A stretch of DNA of 64,000 bases from Manduca sexta (GCF_014839805.1 NC_051123.1:10026727-10090726); one strand, 5' to 3'. Shown: positions 43,209 to 55,317, numbered from the stretch's first letter. Notes: generated by a model from the sequence alone, not told the origin. Program-made: numbers and translations.

Positions 43209-44032
43209 CGACAAAAAATTTACGACACACGGCTATTCGAAATCCCTGAAGAAATGACGACCTATTTTGTTCAAGACAATACAGGACCTTCGGTTTGCCA
43301 GAGACGTTATTACTTACAAATTGTAGCAATTACGAACTTAAACTACAATATTTCAAGGAATTCATTGTCTGGATCAAAATAATTACTTCAACTAACAGAC
43401 GTTTAGTCTAAATTATAGAGATTATTTTCAGGCAGACTTTGAAAATGATCGAGGTGGTTAACTTCAAATTACTCCAAATTGTTCTCAATTCTAAGACGCG
43501 AGTTTAGGCGTTCGTTTTCTCTGTGATTAATTTTAGAATCTATTATCTTTTGTGTTAGGTTCCATTTTCATTTTTTATAATTTGGGTGTTAGAACCCCAT
43601 GTACTCTTTGTGATAATTTATAACTAAGAATAAACATTATGGTGTTGTATGTACGTAGTGCAGCTGATGTTGTAGACTATTCGACTACTGGGGGGTGAGT
43701 GGAAGGGTCATGTTGGTTTCATCGGTCTTACGGTCCAATGTCGACGCTCTAAAATTGAAATAGACGTGCACACATCTTACACTAACAGTTTTGCTTATAA
43801 TTTTGAAAAGCTATACTTAGTTAAAACACAAATTTACTCGAGCAGCTGTAAGTCAAAATCCGCCATTTTGTCTCTGAATAAGGTTTAAACTAGGAAACCG
43901 GTGATGTTGTTGACAGCTATTTAAGCAATTCTTAACCTCTTAACGCTAAATAAGTTTATAAGTAAGACTGTATGTTTCTTAACACTGCCCTAGATTTCAA
44001 TGGTTAAGTTTCAGTTATATATCTAATATTAT
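43209..44032. other. Unassigned; weak repeat at 43672-43790
   Basis: CATCGGTCTTACGGTCCAATG and AAATAGACGTGCACACAT resemble 46495-46600 (CCGATCTCACGGCTCAGTG, AAATCGATGTGTATAC), suggesting an old two-copy repeat. Nothing else was seen. Confidence 0.4.
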
Positions 44033-44224
44033 AAAGTGGAAAAGTTTGTGAGTTTGTTGATTTGTAAAGGATCTTATCTCTGGAACTATCAAACCGATTT
44101 TGAAAATTCTTTCACTGACAGGTTAATGACTCTTCAGTGCTGTAGGCTACTTTATCCTGGAAAAATATAAAGCAGGAATTTTATCCCGGTAAAATTATAC
44201 TAAGCCGCGGTCTAAAGCAAGTTA
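44033..44224 (+). mobile_element. Repeat G copy
   Basis: TCTCTGGAACTATCAAACCGA, TTCTTTCACTGACAGG, GGAATTTTATCCCGGTAAAA and CTAAAGCAAGTTA are in order. Confidence 0.65.
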
Positions 44225-44669
44225 TTTAATAAGTAAATGGTTCTATTGTGTTATCTTCCGACATAAATAATAGACTAAGAATATTCAAAGCTTATCCGAA
44301 TTTCCAATGGGGCAATATTCGTTTTCCGTTTTATACAAAAAAATATGTCGCAATGGAAAGAAATATATCTCCAGGGATCACTAAATTTTGTACTATTTTA
44401 TCCACAAAAATATTTTCAAAGGATCTCGATAACATTTTCAAGATTACCGCAAAATGTGTCACAATTACACAACTTGTGTTCCATATACGAAATTCTTGCG
44501 GACCGCTCAGACCGTCCTACTTTCGAGTGAGAATACTAGAAGTTAAAAAATAATGAGTCGCAGCAGCAAGAAAAATAAAATAAAAGTAAAGTTGTAGCAT
44601 CGCTTAGGTTTTCTCATCATTCTAGATTTCTTCTGATTTTAATTCGAGAAGGCTGTGGAAATAAAACTA

Positions 44670-44815
44670 GTTTTTGGATTTTATCGCGGCTTAGTGTGTA
44701 AACGATAATTGTCTCCCGATGTTTCGAAGACTGTATTCATGGTCACGGGGCGCACTGAGGTGAGGAGGAGTTGTTCGTCCGAAAAGTTAAAGTTATAATA
44801 TCTACATTTTCTCAT
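44670..44815 (-). mobile_element. Family F single arm, longer 3' side
   Basis: TTGGATTTTATCGCGGCTTAG, CTCCCGATGTTTCGAAGAC, CATGGTCACGGGG and GTTCGTCCGAAAAGTTAAAG are followed by ATATCTACATTTTCTCATTATG. The 101-codon ORF just left (44248-44553) is unassigned. Confidence 0.72.
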
Positions 44816-44822
44816 TATGTAA

Positions 44823-44990
44823 AACTAGCTTTTGCTTATAGCTTCGCCCGCGTGATAGAGTTGTTGGTATAAAAGTCCCATTACATATTTTACCGGTATG
44901 GAAAGTAAGCCTATGTCCTTCCTAGAGTCTCAAACTATCTCCATACCACATTTCATAAAAATCCGTTGCATAGTTCAGACGGCAAACCGA
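44823..44990 (-). mobile_element. Repeat G copy abutting F
   Basis: ACTAGCTTTTGCTTATAGCTTCGC, AAAAGTCCCATTACATATTTT, CAAACTATCTCCATACC and AAATCCGTTGCATAG are in order. It begins within 10 bases of the F arm. Confidence 0.75.
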
Positions 44991-45838
44991 TGCCGATTCT
45001 CCCATTCACTTAAGCATTAGTATTTTAATGAGTGCTTAGTGTTTCGATTTTAATATTTTTATATTTTAAGTAGTCAACAAAAGTAGTTGAACTAATTTAA
45101 GACTTCACAACGCTTCTATATGTTAACTGCAATCGAAATGTTCTTCTTTATAAAAAAAAAAATATTCAATTTGAAATTTATTTTAGTGAAAAATCTATTG
45201 TAGACAATAGTCTACAATAAGGATGATTTGAAATAATTAATTTCTTCAGTAATTTTTGTAGGTGATTGTATCTAGTCTAAGAAATATGGTTCTTGTTGTC
45301 TGAAATAAATAAATTAATTTGCATAATTTCGAAGACAATTAGGAATTTTTATGACAAAATTGTAAACTGATGCATGATTCCAGATGATTTTTGAATTTTA
45401 ATGTTATGTGACAAAATAGAAAAATGACGCTTAAATTACAAACACATTTTCAACTCTATTTAGTTGGCTTTAGATCATTAACTACTTCGTACATCTTCTC
45501 TAACATTTATAAGTGTCTCCATGACTGTAACAGATACATGTGTTCCGATTATACTACCCCGGGACCGTCATGAGCCAGTATTTCAAATGAGTCCCGTATT
45601 ATCGAGGCAATACGTAATGTCCCAGTTGAATTATTAACATACGGCTCATAGTTCAAAGTCCCCTAGAGACTTCAATACCTGCATATGTCATAGAATATTC
45701 TAGTCAAATCTGACATTAGATCTTGCTAGTGGTATTGTTACCTTATTGGTGTTTAATATGTTATGGATTTATTTTGCTGCCAGCGTAATTTAAATCTTAG
45801 AGTTGCGAAACTCAAGCGACAGTTGGCAGGACAGAACT
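44991..45838. other. Unassigned; one perfect hairpin
   Basis: ATTGTAGAC / GTCTACAAT (45197-45205, 45210-45218) form a perfect 9-bp stem with an AATA loop. The rest, including a less AT-rich patch near 45540-45620, matches nothing here. Confidence 0.5.
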
Positions 45839-46029
45839 GATGGCCGTTGGGGCGGAAAAGTTCTTGAGTGGCAACCACGAACCGAAAGATGCAGCGTAGG
45901 TAGGCCCACACGAGATGGACAGACGATCTGGTGAGGGTCGCCGGAGTCCAATGGATGAGGGCGGCCCAGAACCAGTCCCTATGGCGCTCAATGGGGGAGG
46001 CCTATGTCCAGCAGTGGACGATTCCGCGT
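45839..46029 (+). pseudogene. RTE-type LINE, C-terminal end
   Basis: One frame encodes RWTDDLVRVAGVQWMRAA, then QNQSLWRSMGEAYVQQW, uninterrupted to the end of the domain. This is the best-preserved RTE C-terminus in the window. The upstream part (GRWGGKVLEW) is out of frame with it. The (ATG)n tail is missing and the sequence runs straight into a G copy. Confidence 0.83.
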
Positions 46030-46192
46030 CTCTCTATATGTCTGAACACGATAACCTAAAAATTATGAATTGCGATGAAATTTGGTATAAAGATCCCGGG
46101 AAGGGCATAGAGTATTTTGTCCCGGAAAAATATATAGCGGGACTTTTATCCCGGGAAATCATTTACGCAAACAAAGTCGCGAGAAAATAGTT
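46030..46192 (+). mobile_element. Repeat G copy fused to RTE
   Basis: TCTCTCTATATGTCTGAACACG, TATGAATTGCGATGAAATTTGG, GATCCCGGGAAGGGCATAGAG and GCGGGACTTTTATCCCGGG follow, then CAAAGTCGCGAGAAAATAG. It starts where the RTE tail should be. Confidence 0.75.
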
Positions 46193-47225
46193 TATATATA
46201 AACAGAGCTACAAATATACAAGTGTTTTCATTACAAACTTTCAAGTTCAACAACTCTGACCAACTACTGTGGTGTGTAACATTACGAAGGAATAAAACTT
46301 TTTTTTAATATTGCTCCTGTTTAGAATTTAATAAAATTTTATATATACATTTATAGATATACTTATGTAATCTGTATACAATTTACAACCCTGTCACAAG
46401 AATATGAAGTGTTTGCATCAACTTATTCTTTCGCAGCCAAAAAACGCCTCACTGCCACTTGAGTAGAACGGTGATATTGTTATACCGATCTCACGGCTCA
46501 GTGTCGATACACGGGAGTATCATTCGAGCGGGCATTAAACATTGGACTTTGCATCAACCTTACATTAGATAATGATATAGAAATCGATGTGTATACTACC
46601 AACTCTAATGAGTTTAGATGGCAGATTAAATAGCCCTAAAGTTAATGTTATTTTATCTAATATTGAAATATACTATCAATTTGATAGCATAATATATGGT
46701 AATTAAATACATTTAATTGTACCAATTTACTCCAATGTGTCGCTTTAACAAAAAAAATAATGTTGGTTGTTTTATAAAGATCTGATCTGATTCTATCGTT
46801 ATATTCTGTATTAAAAATACATTATTCCAATAATTTATAGATATTTTAAATATACCTGTAACCATTACCAAAGTTATTTCACCCATATTTTGCCAACTAA
46901 AAATATCATCAAATCTCATCCATGAAATTTGTATACGCGAAACTCAAATAGTGAAATAGACGAAAAATATTCTTGCAAACTTTTTGATTAAAAAATTACC
47001 ATCAATCTTGTTTTAATGCTTCAGAGGGGAAGAGGTCATTAATTACTCTCAGAATTAATCGACGATAGAGCATCTAAGTGCTGATGCTATTGTGTACATG
47101 TCTGGAGCAAGCGCGCCGTTAATGGGCAAAATACTCAAAGTCGGGCTTGATCAATTAAACATTGTACTGTTTGACGGTCCAATGGGTATTAACTGGAATT
47201 TTAATTCTGAATTTAATTTTGGAAC
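46193..47225. other. Unassigned sequence
   Basis: Contains the partner (46495-46600) of the weak repeat at 43672-43790. A 68-codon minus-strand ORF (46713-46919) has no recognisable motif. Confidence 0.4.
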
Positions 47226-47525
47226 CTTTTTTTTTTTCTTTGAATGATGAGACGAGCTTGTCGTTCGCCTGATGGTAAGCGATACGTCCATAAACAGTAG
47301 AAATACCGTTCAACACCTTGAAGAGTATTGTTTGGTGTTCCACTGCGCTCGCCATCTTGGGACGTGAGCTGTTAAGTCTTATTTTGTCATATAGTTACAC
47401 TGGCTACAATGTCCTTCAAACCGGAACACAACAGTGACAACACACTGCTGCTTGGCGGCAGAAATAGACATTGCGGTGGTATCTACCCAGGCGGACTCTC
47501 AGATATGAGAGATCTACCACCAGTA
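47226..47525 (-). mobile_element. Family A, full length
   Basis: A complete copy with a long T-run (poly(A)) at 47226-47237 and the 5' end TTTTACTGGTGGTAGATCTC on the minus strand. It looks among the youngest A copies. Confidence 0.9.
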
Positions 47526-49256
47526 AAACGAACGTTTTAAGTGTTTGATACGATTAAAATACCTACACATAATGGGACCGGGTAAGTAAATAGATTTCCA
47601 GTATGCATACAACATTATCTGATGAAAAATAAAAGCAGCATCTTTTAACAAAAGAATGAAATAGAATTCTTTTTTTAAATAAAATATGTCAAATATGAAT
47701 TCTCATTAAAAGTAAAATTTTAAAACAGCCAGTTACAAATTGGCGACTTTTAAAGAACTATTTTATCCGTTTCTTTGGCTGTTGCTTCCTGCTTCCTGAG
47801 CTCAAAAATATCTTGAAACTTTTTGTCTATGAATAAAGAAGTATCGCTAGGACATTTTTTCTCATATTTTTATTGATATCTCTTTTCTAACAGCATACGC
47901 TTGGAAACACGCCAACACTTGGTGTCATCAACCTTTTATACAAAGCAAAAATATTCCTAAGAATGATTGATGACTTATTGACGCGGAGTTAAAATGGCTT
48001 CTTTCTTATAAAAGCACGTCAAATTTGACAGATGTTTTTAATGAGCGTATTTTTATCATAGACAAATTACTTCTAAAGCTTCGAGTAACGTTGAGCGTAC
48101 CTACCCAAGAAGACGATGAATAAATCAAAGACAATGTAAACCACAAATTAGGGCGTTCATAAATAATGCTCATTGGCGAACATTTTTTAATATTAGTAGA
48201 CACTGATAGACTCCGCAACCAGCTGCCACTAAAGGTATAATAGCTATAAAAGACTTAACATCTTATGTCTTTGGACGAGAGTGCCGTCCCGTGTAGTTTT
48301 TTTGCGATACGAGCCTTTATTTGCACTAGCTCGAATACAAAAAAGCCAGTGTTTACATATTCCAACTTCAACTACTTGACAGCAGAATGATCCTTTCATA
48401 TAAGAAACTTACAACTTGTATACCGTATAATTTTATAACATTTTAACCACAATTTTAAATAAAGAATATGCATGAAACGTAGAATTTTAAATTAAAACTG
48501 GCCTACGTTCAACAAAACATGAATAAATACGTTTAATAAAATGTTTGAATAAGGCAGCACACACCACAATGCGTGGCCGGTCCCATATGCTAGATTAACT
48601 TGTGCCAAGCTATGAACATTTAGCACTGTTCATTGCCAAAGCGGTGAAATAGCGCATAACACTGTTGTAAACCTCTTTTCACAATTATATAACGCTCCTC
48701 ACTGGCAGCAGAGACTGGCAGGTCACAATATATTCTTTGAAAATGGAACGATACATGTATTTTTAAATTGCCTTTTTTAATGTTCTCAAGTATATTGAGG
48801 AAGCTATTATCATTCAGCCAGAGTAGAATAAAATATGAATAATGCATTCGACCTTGGCGCTTCCTTTGCCTTACGTATTTCACGATAACTTTTTAATGAA
48901 ATCATTTCACAAATTTTAGATAATATTTCATATTTTACAACAAAAATATAAAAACCACTACGAATATATCATACGGACGCAATCATACGATTATTCGTCT
49001 GTAAAATTGTCGTGTTCACAAATATTTTCCGTTGGAGAGAACAGGAGTGCATGAGTAATGGTTTGTACAACATGTTGTGGCGCGATAAAATGTGTGCTGT
49101 TACAGCAATGGGCCTGCGAGCACAACATAAATCATTTCATATTTGATTCACAGATTTCCTTATTGTTGCCAAAACGTAGTCCCCGCATGTTTTTACTCCA
49201 TTTTACTGCGTAGCAACGGTGCGTTTTGTAATATGCGTTCGTGTATGTGTGAAGAA
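47526..49256. other. Unassigned 1.7-kb stretch
   Basis: No family member and no convincing ORF was seen; the largest is 87 codons at 48620-48883, minus strand. A TGCTTCCTGCTTCCTGAG direct repeat sits near 47783. Confidence 0.45.
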
Positions 49257-49495
49257 CCAGCCCTGGCGGCGTAGTTGTGTTAAGGTAGTTGCAGTGCTGA
49301 GGTCTTGGGTTCAACCCTCGAGTCGGACAAGTGATATTAGGTATTTTTATTCAGTGTGAACTTGGAGTCTGGAATTTGTGCTCGTTGAAGCGATAGGCTA
49401 ATCCTCTATCACATCATGGCGAATGCACACGGGCGCAGTCCACTAGTGGCGGTTCTGCCGACCCCTTTGGGGATTAAAGGCGTGTGCGTGTGTGA
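49257..49495 (+). mobile_element. SINE E copy
   Basis: The head has GGCGGCGTAGTTGTG and GGGTTCAACCCTCGAG. The body has GAGTCTGGAATTTGTGC, GCGATAGGCTAATCC and CCCCTTTGGGGATTAAAGG. Part of the CACTTGGCG segment is replaced. Confidence 0.78.
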
Positions 49496-50200
49496 CCTTG
49501 TTTGCAGAAAATATCTTTCCTACAATAGAAGTACAGTAAAAAGTATATAGGCATACATAAAAAGATATATTCAATGCAAAAAGTAATAAATAGCAACCAC
49601 TATACTGTATAATGTCTTTGGTACCAATATCTGGTAAATAAATTCGAATAAATATAGAAAACACTTTAAATTAAATCATCGTTTTGGCTGTTCACGTCAA
49701 TATCCCTTTGCCTTTTATGCAGTAATTGTGAGCAATTAGCCGCTAAGAAATCTTAGAATAATAAAGTGTGTCTACGCACCTTGCTAAAGAGAGAGAATAA
49801 ATGTATTCCGTTGCATTATTTATTATTTATTTTTTTTATATTTATTTAAGGAATTAAATATTATCTTGTTTTAATTTATATCTTAAAACTATGTAATATT
49901 TCAATATGATTTCAGTTTTGAGTTAATCTTACGTTACAAAGTACACACATTAGATTTACGGCACCAAAATAGATCAACAAGAACGTATTTTCCCAAAGAA
50001 AAAAATTAAACAGTTTAACGACTTAAAAAACATCTTAATAAAATTAACGTCCAGCTAAATCTTGTAAAAAAGGAAACGAGAAGATTAAGGGACAATTAGT
50101 AAGTTAAACAATGTCCCAAAATAGGGAAACTCGTCTAATAAATCTTATTAATTAGTCGGGGGAAGCGAGCCAGGCGCCATTTTGCAAATGCCTTGTGAAT
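49496..50200. other. Unassigned AT-rich sequence
   Basis: No repeat or coding evidence was found. A 73-codon ORF overlaps the SINE end. Confidence 0.45.
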
Positions 50201-50454
50201 TTTGCTGGTGGTAGGATATATTTTATATCCGCCCATATAGCGTCCACCGTACACAAGGTATGGAAACCCGCTACAGTGTCCCGCGTAAGTGTGTCGCATT
50301 CCGGTGTCAGCCTGTGTATGTCCGGTTCCAACAGGCCGGCATAATTGTGGCGACTGTCGAGGGTTAATCATCTCTCGTCAGTCGACACTCTATTGGTCAG
50401 TCCACTCACTATCAGGTACAGGGGGATCATTTTGCCGTGCACGTATTAAAAAAC
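50201..50454 (+). mobile_element. Family B, full length
   Basis: Starts TTTGCTGGTGGTAGGATATAT, passes GGTTCCAACAGGCCGGCATAA and CACTCACTATCAGGTACAG, and ends GTATTAAAAAAC. Confidence 0.9.
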
Positions 50455-50532
50455 AGCGTCTATTCTGTTGTGCATTTGTATTGTTTGAATTGCTCTCAAT
50501 TCAGATCGGATTGAATCACAAATATGTATTTT

Positions 50533-50596
50533 ACTGCCTCCGTGGCGTAGTGCTGCGCTGAGGTTCGCGGTTCGGATCCAGGGTCGGGCCAAAAAT
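50533..50596 (+). mobile_element. tRNA-like SINE E head
   Basis: CTCCGTGGCGTAGTGCTGCG and GCGGTTCGGATCCAGGGTCG are box A- and B-like. The body stops after GGGCCAAAAATAATT. Confidence 0.55.
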
Positions 50597-50790
50597 AATT
50601 ATCACTTCACACATGCTTCAAATGTTATCGTTAATGACAAAAAAAATTATAGACATCAGTAAACTCGTAAAATATCCTCAGTTTGTTTACCGCATAAATT
50701 AACATTAAAATAAAAGCATTAACAACAAATCCCCTTGTCAGAACCTCGTGACCTATCATCCTCTTACGAGAAAGGCGAGAACATATCGTC

Positions 50791-50947
50791 CAGTGGCGAA
50801 AGGTATAATTTTTCGAATAGGAAACAAACACAACATAAAGTAGGTGCTAATATGCGTAAATGCGGACTGCAAATCGTTTTAATAATAATTAGATTCTACA
50901 TAGAAGAAAGCCGGTAAGAATCAAGTTATATTGACCCTTGTCCACTG
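50791..50947. mobile_element. hAT-type MITE Q, old copy
   Basis: The ends CAGTGGCGAAAGG and GTCCACTG are kept, and GCCGGTAAGAATCAAG marks the shared interior. Flanks show no clear TSD. Confidence 0.7.
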
Positions 50948-51595
50948 ATAAATACGTAAAACACACAGACAATCTGATATCCCTTTAAGATAAAGACATG
51001 ATGAGTGTTGTGTATTATTAAACGGGTCACAGTAACAAAATTACAAGGCAAACGAAAATTCTAGAATAATACAGTAATATCGAAGAAAGAGGCCCTCTGG
51101 CGGCAATTAGACCATTCCAAAGGCTTATCTTAATTGGGCAATTGCAACAGACAATTCTGTGGTTAATGTTTTTGTCTGGCCAAATCTATTATTGCACAGA
51201 ACTAAATACTTTACGCGAATATGACCTTTATGAAAAAGGATGAATCTAGTTTTCAAGCTGAATAAATGTGAATTTGAATAAGAATAAATATTGCGTTTAG
51301 TGCTAAGTTTTAAATCATCAGATAATAATTATCAATCAAATATTAAAATAAAATTGTACGATGTTAAATGCCGGTGAAATAAATTTAAAATAAATAATCT
51401 TACTCTGGAAACATCAGTCGTTCACAATTTTTTAGAGTGCCCGCCTCTTTTTTAATATTTTTTTTTATTTTGGTACTGAATCCCAAAAATGAGGTTTATG
51501 ACGGACAGGCGGCGGATCGTAAAACTTACCCAAATAGTTTCTACAATATGGTTGGAAAGTATATTGGACCGACCTCATATTAGAGTGGCATAAGA
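50948..51595. other. Unassigned AT-rich sequence
   Basis: No repeat match and no ORF of interest was found. Confidence 0.45.
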
Positions 51596-51845
51596 TTGGG
51601 TTGTACACGATAGCCTAGCTGGAAACGAAACGGACTATCGAAACAAAGGTCGGCAGGTTCAGAACCCAAGGCACATCTCTGACTTTTCGAAGTTACGTCT
51701 GTTTTGTTTATCAATCATCTTTCGCTTTAATGGTGAAGAAAAACATCATGAGGAAATCCACATACTTACGAATTTGCTTGGGAATTAAGAAGGTATGTGA
51801 AGTCTTCCAAACCGCACTAGACTAGCGTGGTTGACAATAGTTTGA
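51596..51845 (+). mobile_element. SINE C, 3'-shortened
   Basis: The head includes GATAGCCTAGCTGG and GCAGGTTCAGAACCC. The body continues to CCGCACTAGACTAGCGTGGTTG and then stops, without the (ATT)n tail. Confidence 0.78.
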
Positions 51846-51896
51846 CAGCCATATATCAGACAAGGTAAAACATAAAACCTTCTTTTTTATATGTAA

Positions 51897-52166
51897 CTAG
51901 CTGACCCGACAGATATTGTCCTGTCTTAACTATGAATTTGCAGCGTGCATTCTGTCAATCGCTGACAGTTATATAAAATTAAAATTTTCGTTAAGTTTTC
52001 TTAAATTTTCTAATTTTCCGCGCAATGTTTTTGATTTTTTTTTTTCATAAGAACCTTCTCCTAACAATGACAAACACAACAAAAAATTGTGAAATCAATC
52101 CAGCCGTTCACGCGTGATGGCGTGACTAAGGGAAATAGGGATTCATTTTTATATATATAGATTTTG
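51897..52166 (+). mobile_element. Repeat I, short copy
   Basis: ACTAGCTGACCCGACAGATATTG and TCAATCCAGCCGTTCACGCG, then TTTTTATATATATAGATT, share their ends with 22973-23648. Confidence 0.75.
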
Positions 52167-52554
52167 GGTTTTTCATCAACTCTTATAAGAAAATTCAAAC
52201 CATTTCTCCAAAATAATCATGAAATTTATTTGTTTCTTTTATGTCGTGCCTTTTATATATACGTATAATGTATATCTTAATTAATAAAAAACTTTTATCA
52301 CAATCTCCAGTCAAAAGACGAAGATAAATTGTCTCATTGATAGGCGATGTCATTCAGACAACCTTTTAACGCTCCGAAAAGAAGAATTTTCCTTCCATTT
52401 ATCTATTTTTATCTCAATTAAAGATATGGAATTCGATAAATTATTCTTAAATAACACTTATTTGTTACAGTCCAATAAGGTACTTGACTATTTTTTATTT
52501 TATGCATTTTTTAATATGAAACAGCGATTAGTACCAAAAAGAAATCCTTCTGTA

Positions 52555-52865
52555 AAAACAGCATTAAAATTCGATAAGCAATGACGCGAATTTCAAATAT
52601 TGCTACGTGCAAGAGTGGGCGTGGAGTAGGGATATCGCTCCATCTCTTTCTTTCGCAAGCATTGTAATGCCCGCTGACGTCACATGCAAGTATTTCGTCT
52701 CTTCTGTTTTTTTGACACTCACCCCTACTACCAAATTTCAATAGCTTATAACTTGTGGATTTTTTATCAGATTTCAATGATTTTTTTCTGTTTTAGAATT
52801 TATAGAACGTATATATTTTATAAAAGTTATTAAAAAAATAAGTCAAATACACTATTGAGAATTTT
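52555..52865. repeat. Repeat R, copy 2
   Basis: CAGCATTAAAATTCG, GGATATCGCTCC, CGCTGACGTCACATGC and AAATTTCAATAGCTTATAACTT parallel 30835-31130. The 88-codon minus-strand ORF (52511-52777) is a shadow. Confidence 0.6.
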
Positions 52866-54036
52866 TTAAAACGGAATACGAAAACACAATCAAAGATTTA
52901 TTTTTTAAGTACATAGAACAATGTAACAAATAATGACTTATTCTAACTTATTATACTAGTAGTGGCTATATAATCGTGCGGCTAGAGCTTAAAATGGAAA
53001 ACCTGAGCTAGAAGCACCAACAACCTTCCATTGTCACTGAATGTAGTTTATTTATTAGATTAGAATAGTGATTAGGAATTTATGTACTTATGTATGACTT
53101 TTTATTGCAAATATATTTTGACGTACACATCGACACAAATAAAACGTATCTAGAAAATGAAAATTCCTTTTTTGTTCCAACACTGGTATGTTACTTCGTC
53201 CTCCTGAGGGTCTATTGGGGCAAATTTACGAGACAAAAATGACACGGTCCATTTACGTCTAGATACATTTTAATCCTAAACAAAACCCAACTTATATGTT
53301 TGACCGAGGGTCGAATGTTCTGACTCCCAGACCTTTATACCAAAATTTATATTTAACTAAAAGATATAAGTTGAACGACAACTTCAACACAATATTATCA
53401 GCTATTCTTACAATAAGAGGTTAGAAATAATAATAATAATAGCAGGCAGATGTTCTTTTGTTTCCTAATGGTCCCTTGGGTATTTGGGTATTAATGAGAG
53501 TACAAAAAAAGTATTATGAACCTTATAAACACACGTTCTGATGACGTTGCAATGGACATTGCTTAACATTGAATTTCTTAACATTTTCGCTTATAACTTT
53601 TTTATTTATAGTTCTACGACAAAAGTTACTAGACCAAAGTTGTAGAGAATTTAATTTGCAACAAAAAATATTTATACATTTTTTTTGTCAGATAAATAGT
53701 TTAAGAGATGCATCGTAAAAACCATTTCAACCCCTATTTTCAAGATGGCGGCCGTGGGACAAGGGTGGCGACCCCACAAACTTGGTTTTAGCTTTAGACT
53801 GACCCCCCCCTACACTTCAAAAAAATAAAATTGCGTCCTCTAAAAAACGCAACCCCAAATGTAACTTTTCAATGGACTAAATAAGTTTAAAGCTATACGT
53901 AACCTTTGACAGAACAAATAAAATATATATGAATAGGTACACAGAATTATAAACTTAGTAAATTTATATTTATATGTAAAGGTTTGGTATTTTTTTTTTA
54001 TTTGGTATTTGGTATTTTTATTTATTATTATTTGGT
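52866..54036. other. Unassigned; possible old repeat 53560-53800
   Basis: ACAAAAGTTACTAGACCAAAG, TTGTAGAGAATTTAATTTGC and CAAGATGGCGGCCG look like mobile-element wording but have no second copy here. A (TATTTGG)n-like patch lies at 53990-54035. Confidence 0.35.
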
Positions 54037-54370
54037 AGCCACTCGCCTGTCCCTCGCTTATCCCGATTATATAACCGAATTGTAGAAAAATCTGATTGTA
54101 TTGACATATTTAACGACTCGCTTCCTATCTTCAAAAAGAAAATATTGAACTCGCTTGTTGAAACCTAAATTTAGTTTTATATTCAGTCTTATATTTAAAA
54201 TATACTGCACTTATGGTGCAGCCAATTGTTAATTGTTATGTATTTAAAATGTTCATGCTGTGACAGCCTGTAATTGAAACAGCACTGCAGAAATTACTTA
54301 CCGAATTCAAAAAAAAAAAACTATGTAAGGTGTATGTTTTGTTGGCTGTTCAAATAAATAAATAAATAAA
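54037..54370 (+). pseudogene. LINE C-terminus with (AAAT)n tail
   Basis: An open stretch of 43 codons (54037-54168) ends in TAA and encodes SPVPRLSRLYNRI, CIDIFNDSLPIFKKKILNSL and a short tail. I recognise this as the C-terminal end of a Jockey-like LINE reverse transcriptase. A 170-bp 3' UTR follows and the copy ends CAAATAAATAAATAAATAAAGG. It is 5'-truncated just upstream. Confidence 0.7.
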
Positions 54371-54808
54371 GGTAAGACTTTACGATTAACTTATGTCGAC
54401 TACCCCAGTCTCCTCTAGAACCGCAGTAAAACCGAATCTAAGCCCAATTTATACAGCGGATACCGCGCTGTTGAATCGGTATCCTTTTTAGAATTCGTTT
54501 ATCCGAATGGCCATCGATTTGGCGGCATGGGCACTTTACCTTCCTAATCCTGTGAACGATGTAGATTGCTTTGAGCCTCTGACGCAAATGGAAAAGCCTC
54601 AACACCTTACCAAGTGTATCAGATTAATCCAACGGTTTATATATTTGTTTTGACATAAATAAGTCTATAAAGCAAGTATCTAGTTCAAAACGCAACTTGA
54701 TTTTACGAAGATACGTGTGTAAGTCTTAGGTAACTATACTGTTATATCGAGGAAGTAAATCGTGAGACTGCAAATAAAATGTAACAAAATTTATGAATAT
54801 ACAAACGA

Positions 54809-55145
54809 TTGGAAACTCTCTTGAGAGAACATAATATCGCTGACGTAAAACACCGACGCTCGACGAAGTCTGCAGTCGAGGAACACTCTGAACGAGGTTC
54901 AAATCATGATCTGCGACTAAAGAAGCTACAAATCCTTGCCAAAGAACACCGATTCCTGCCTAGGATGATTCGCGTGGCTATTGAAATTAAAAAAACATTC
55001 TAATTTCAATAGGTAAGATGGTTGGAAGCTTGCACAAGCTTGGGAGCCAGTTCTACATTTAATTAAATCTGAACCCAAAAAACCGCCTGCCAGACTTCAA
55101 GAGGCTGTGAGCTCATTCTACGTAGATCGGACCACGAACTGCTAA
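54809..55145 (+). pseudogene. Penelope-like element, GIY-YIG C-terminus
   Basis: The first frame (54809-55001) encodes STKSAVEEHSERGSNHD and FLPRMIRVAIEIKK. After an A-run at about 54989-54995 the sense passes to another frame: HSNFNR, a stop, then DGWKLAQAWEPVLHLIK, ending at TAA (55143-55145). I recognise this as the C-terminal (GIY-YIG endonuclease) part of Penelope-like retroelements, including the conserved AEH-type motif and the IE-K-NFNR motif. One frameshift in the A-run and one nonsense codon make it dead. F sequence follows 45 bp downstream. Confidence 0.85.
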
Positions 55146-55189
55146 AATTTAAAAAGTTGTATAATTGTAAAATGTAGTTAGATATTGTA

Positions 55190-55317
55190 ACTTTGACTTT
55201 GCGGATGACCAACACCTCAGTCTCTCCCGTGACCATGAAGGCTGCAAAGTCTTCGAAACGTCGGAAGAAAAGTAAATTATTAAAAACCGCGATAAAATCC
55301 GAAAAATAGTTTAATTT
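55190..55317 (+). mobile_element. Family F as 3' end of the PLE
   Basis: GACTTTGCGGATGACCAACACC, CCCGTGACCATGAAGGCTGC, AAGTCTTCGAAACGTCGG and ACCGCGATAAAATCCGAAAAA lie directly downstream of the Penelope-like stop codon, in the same orientation. This is the key copy for naming family F. Confidence 0.82.

Noticed and set aside
54809..55145. Penelope-like ORF as a working enzyme
   Set aside because: A frameshift in an A-run and a nonsense codon break it, and all upstream reverse-transcriptase sequence is missing.
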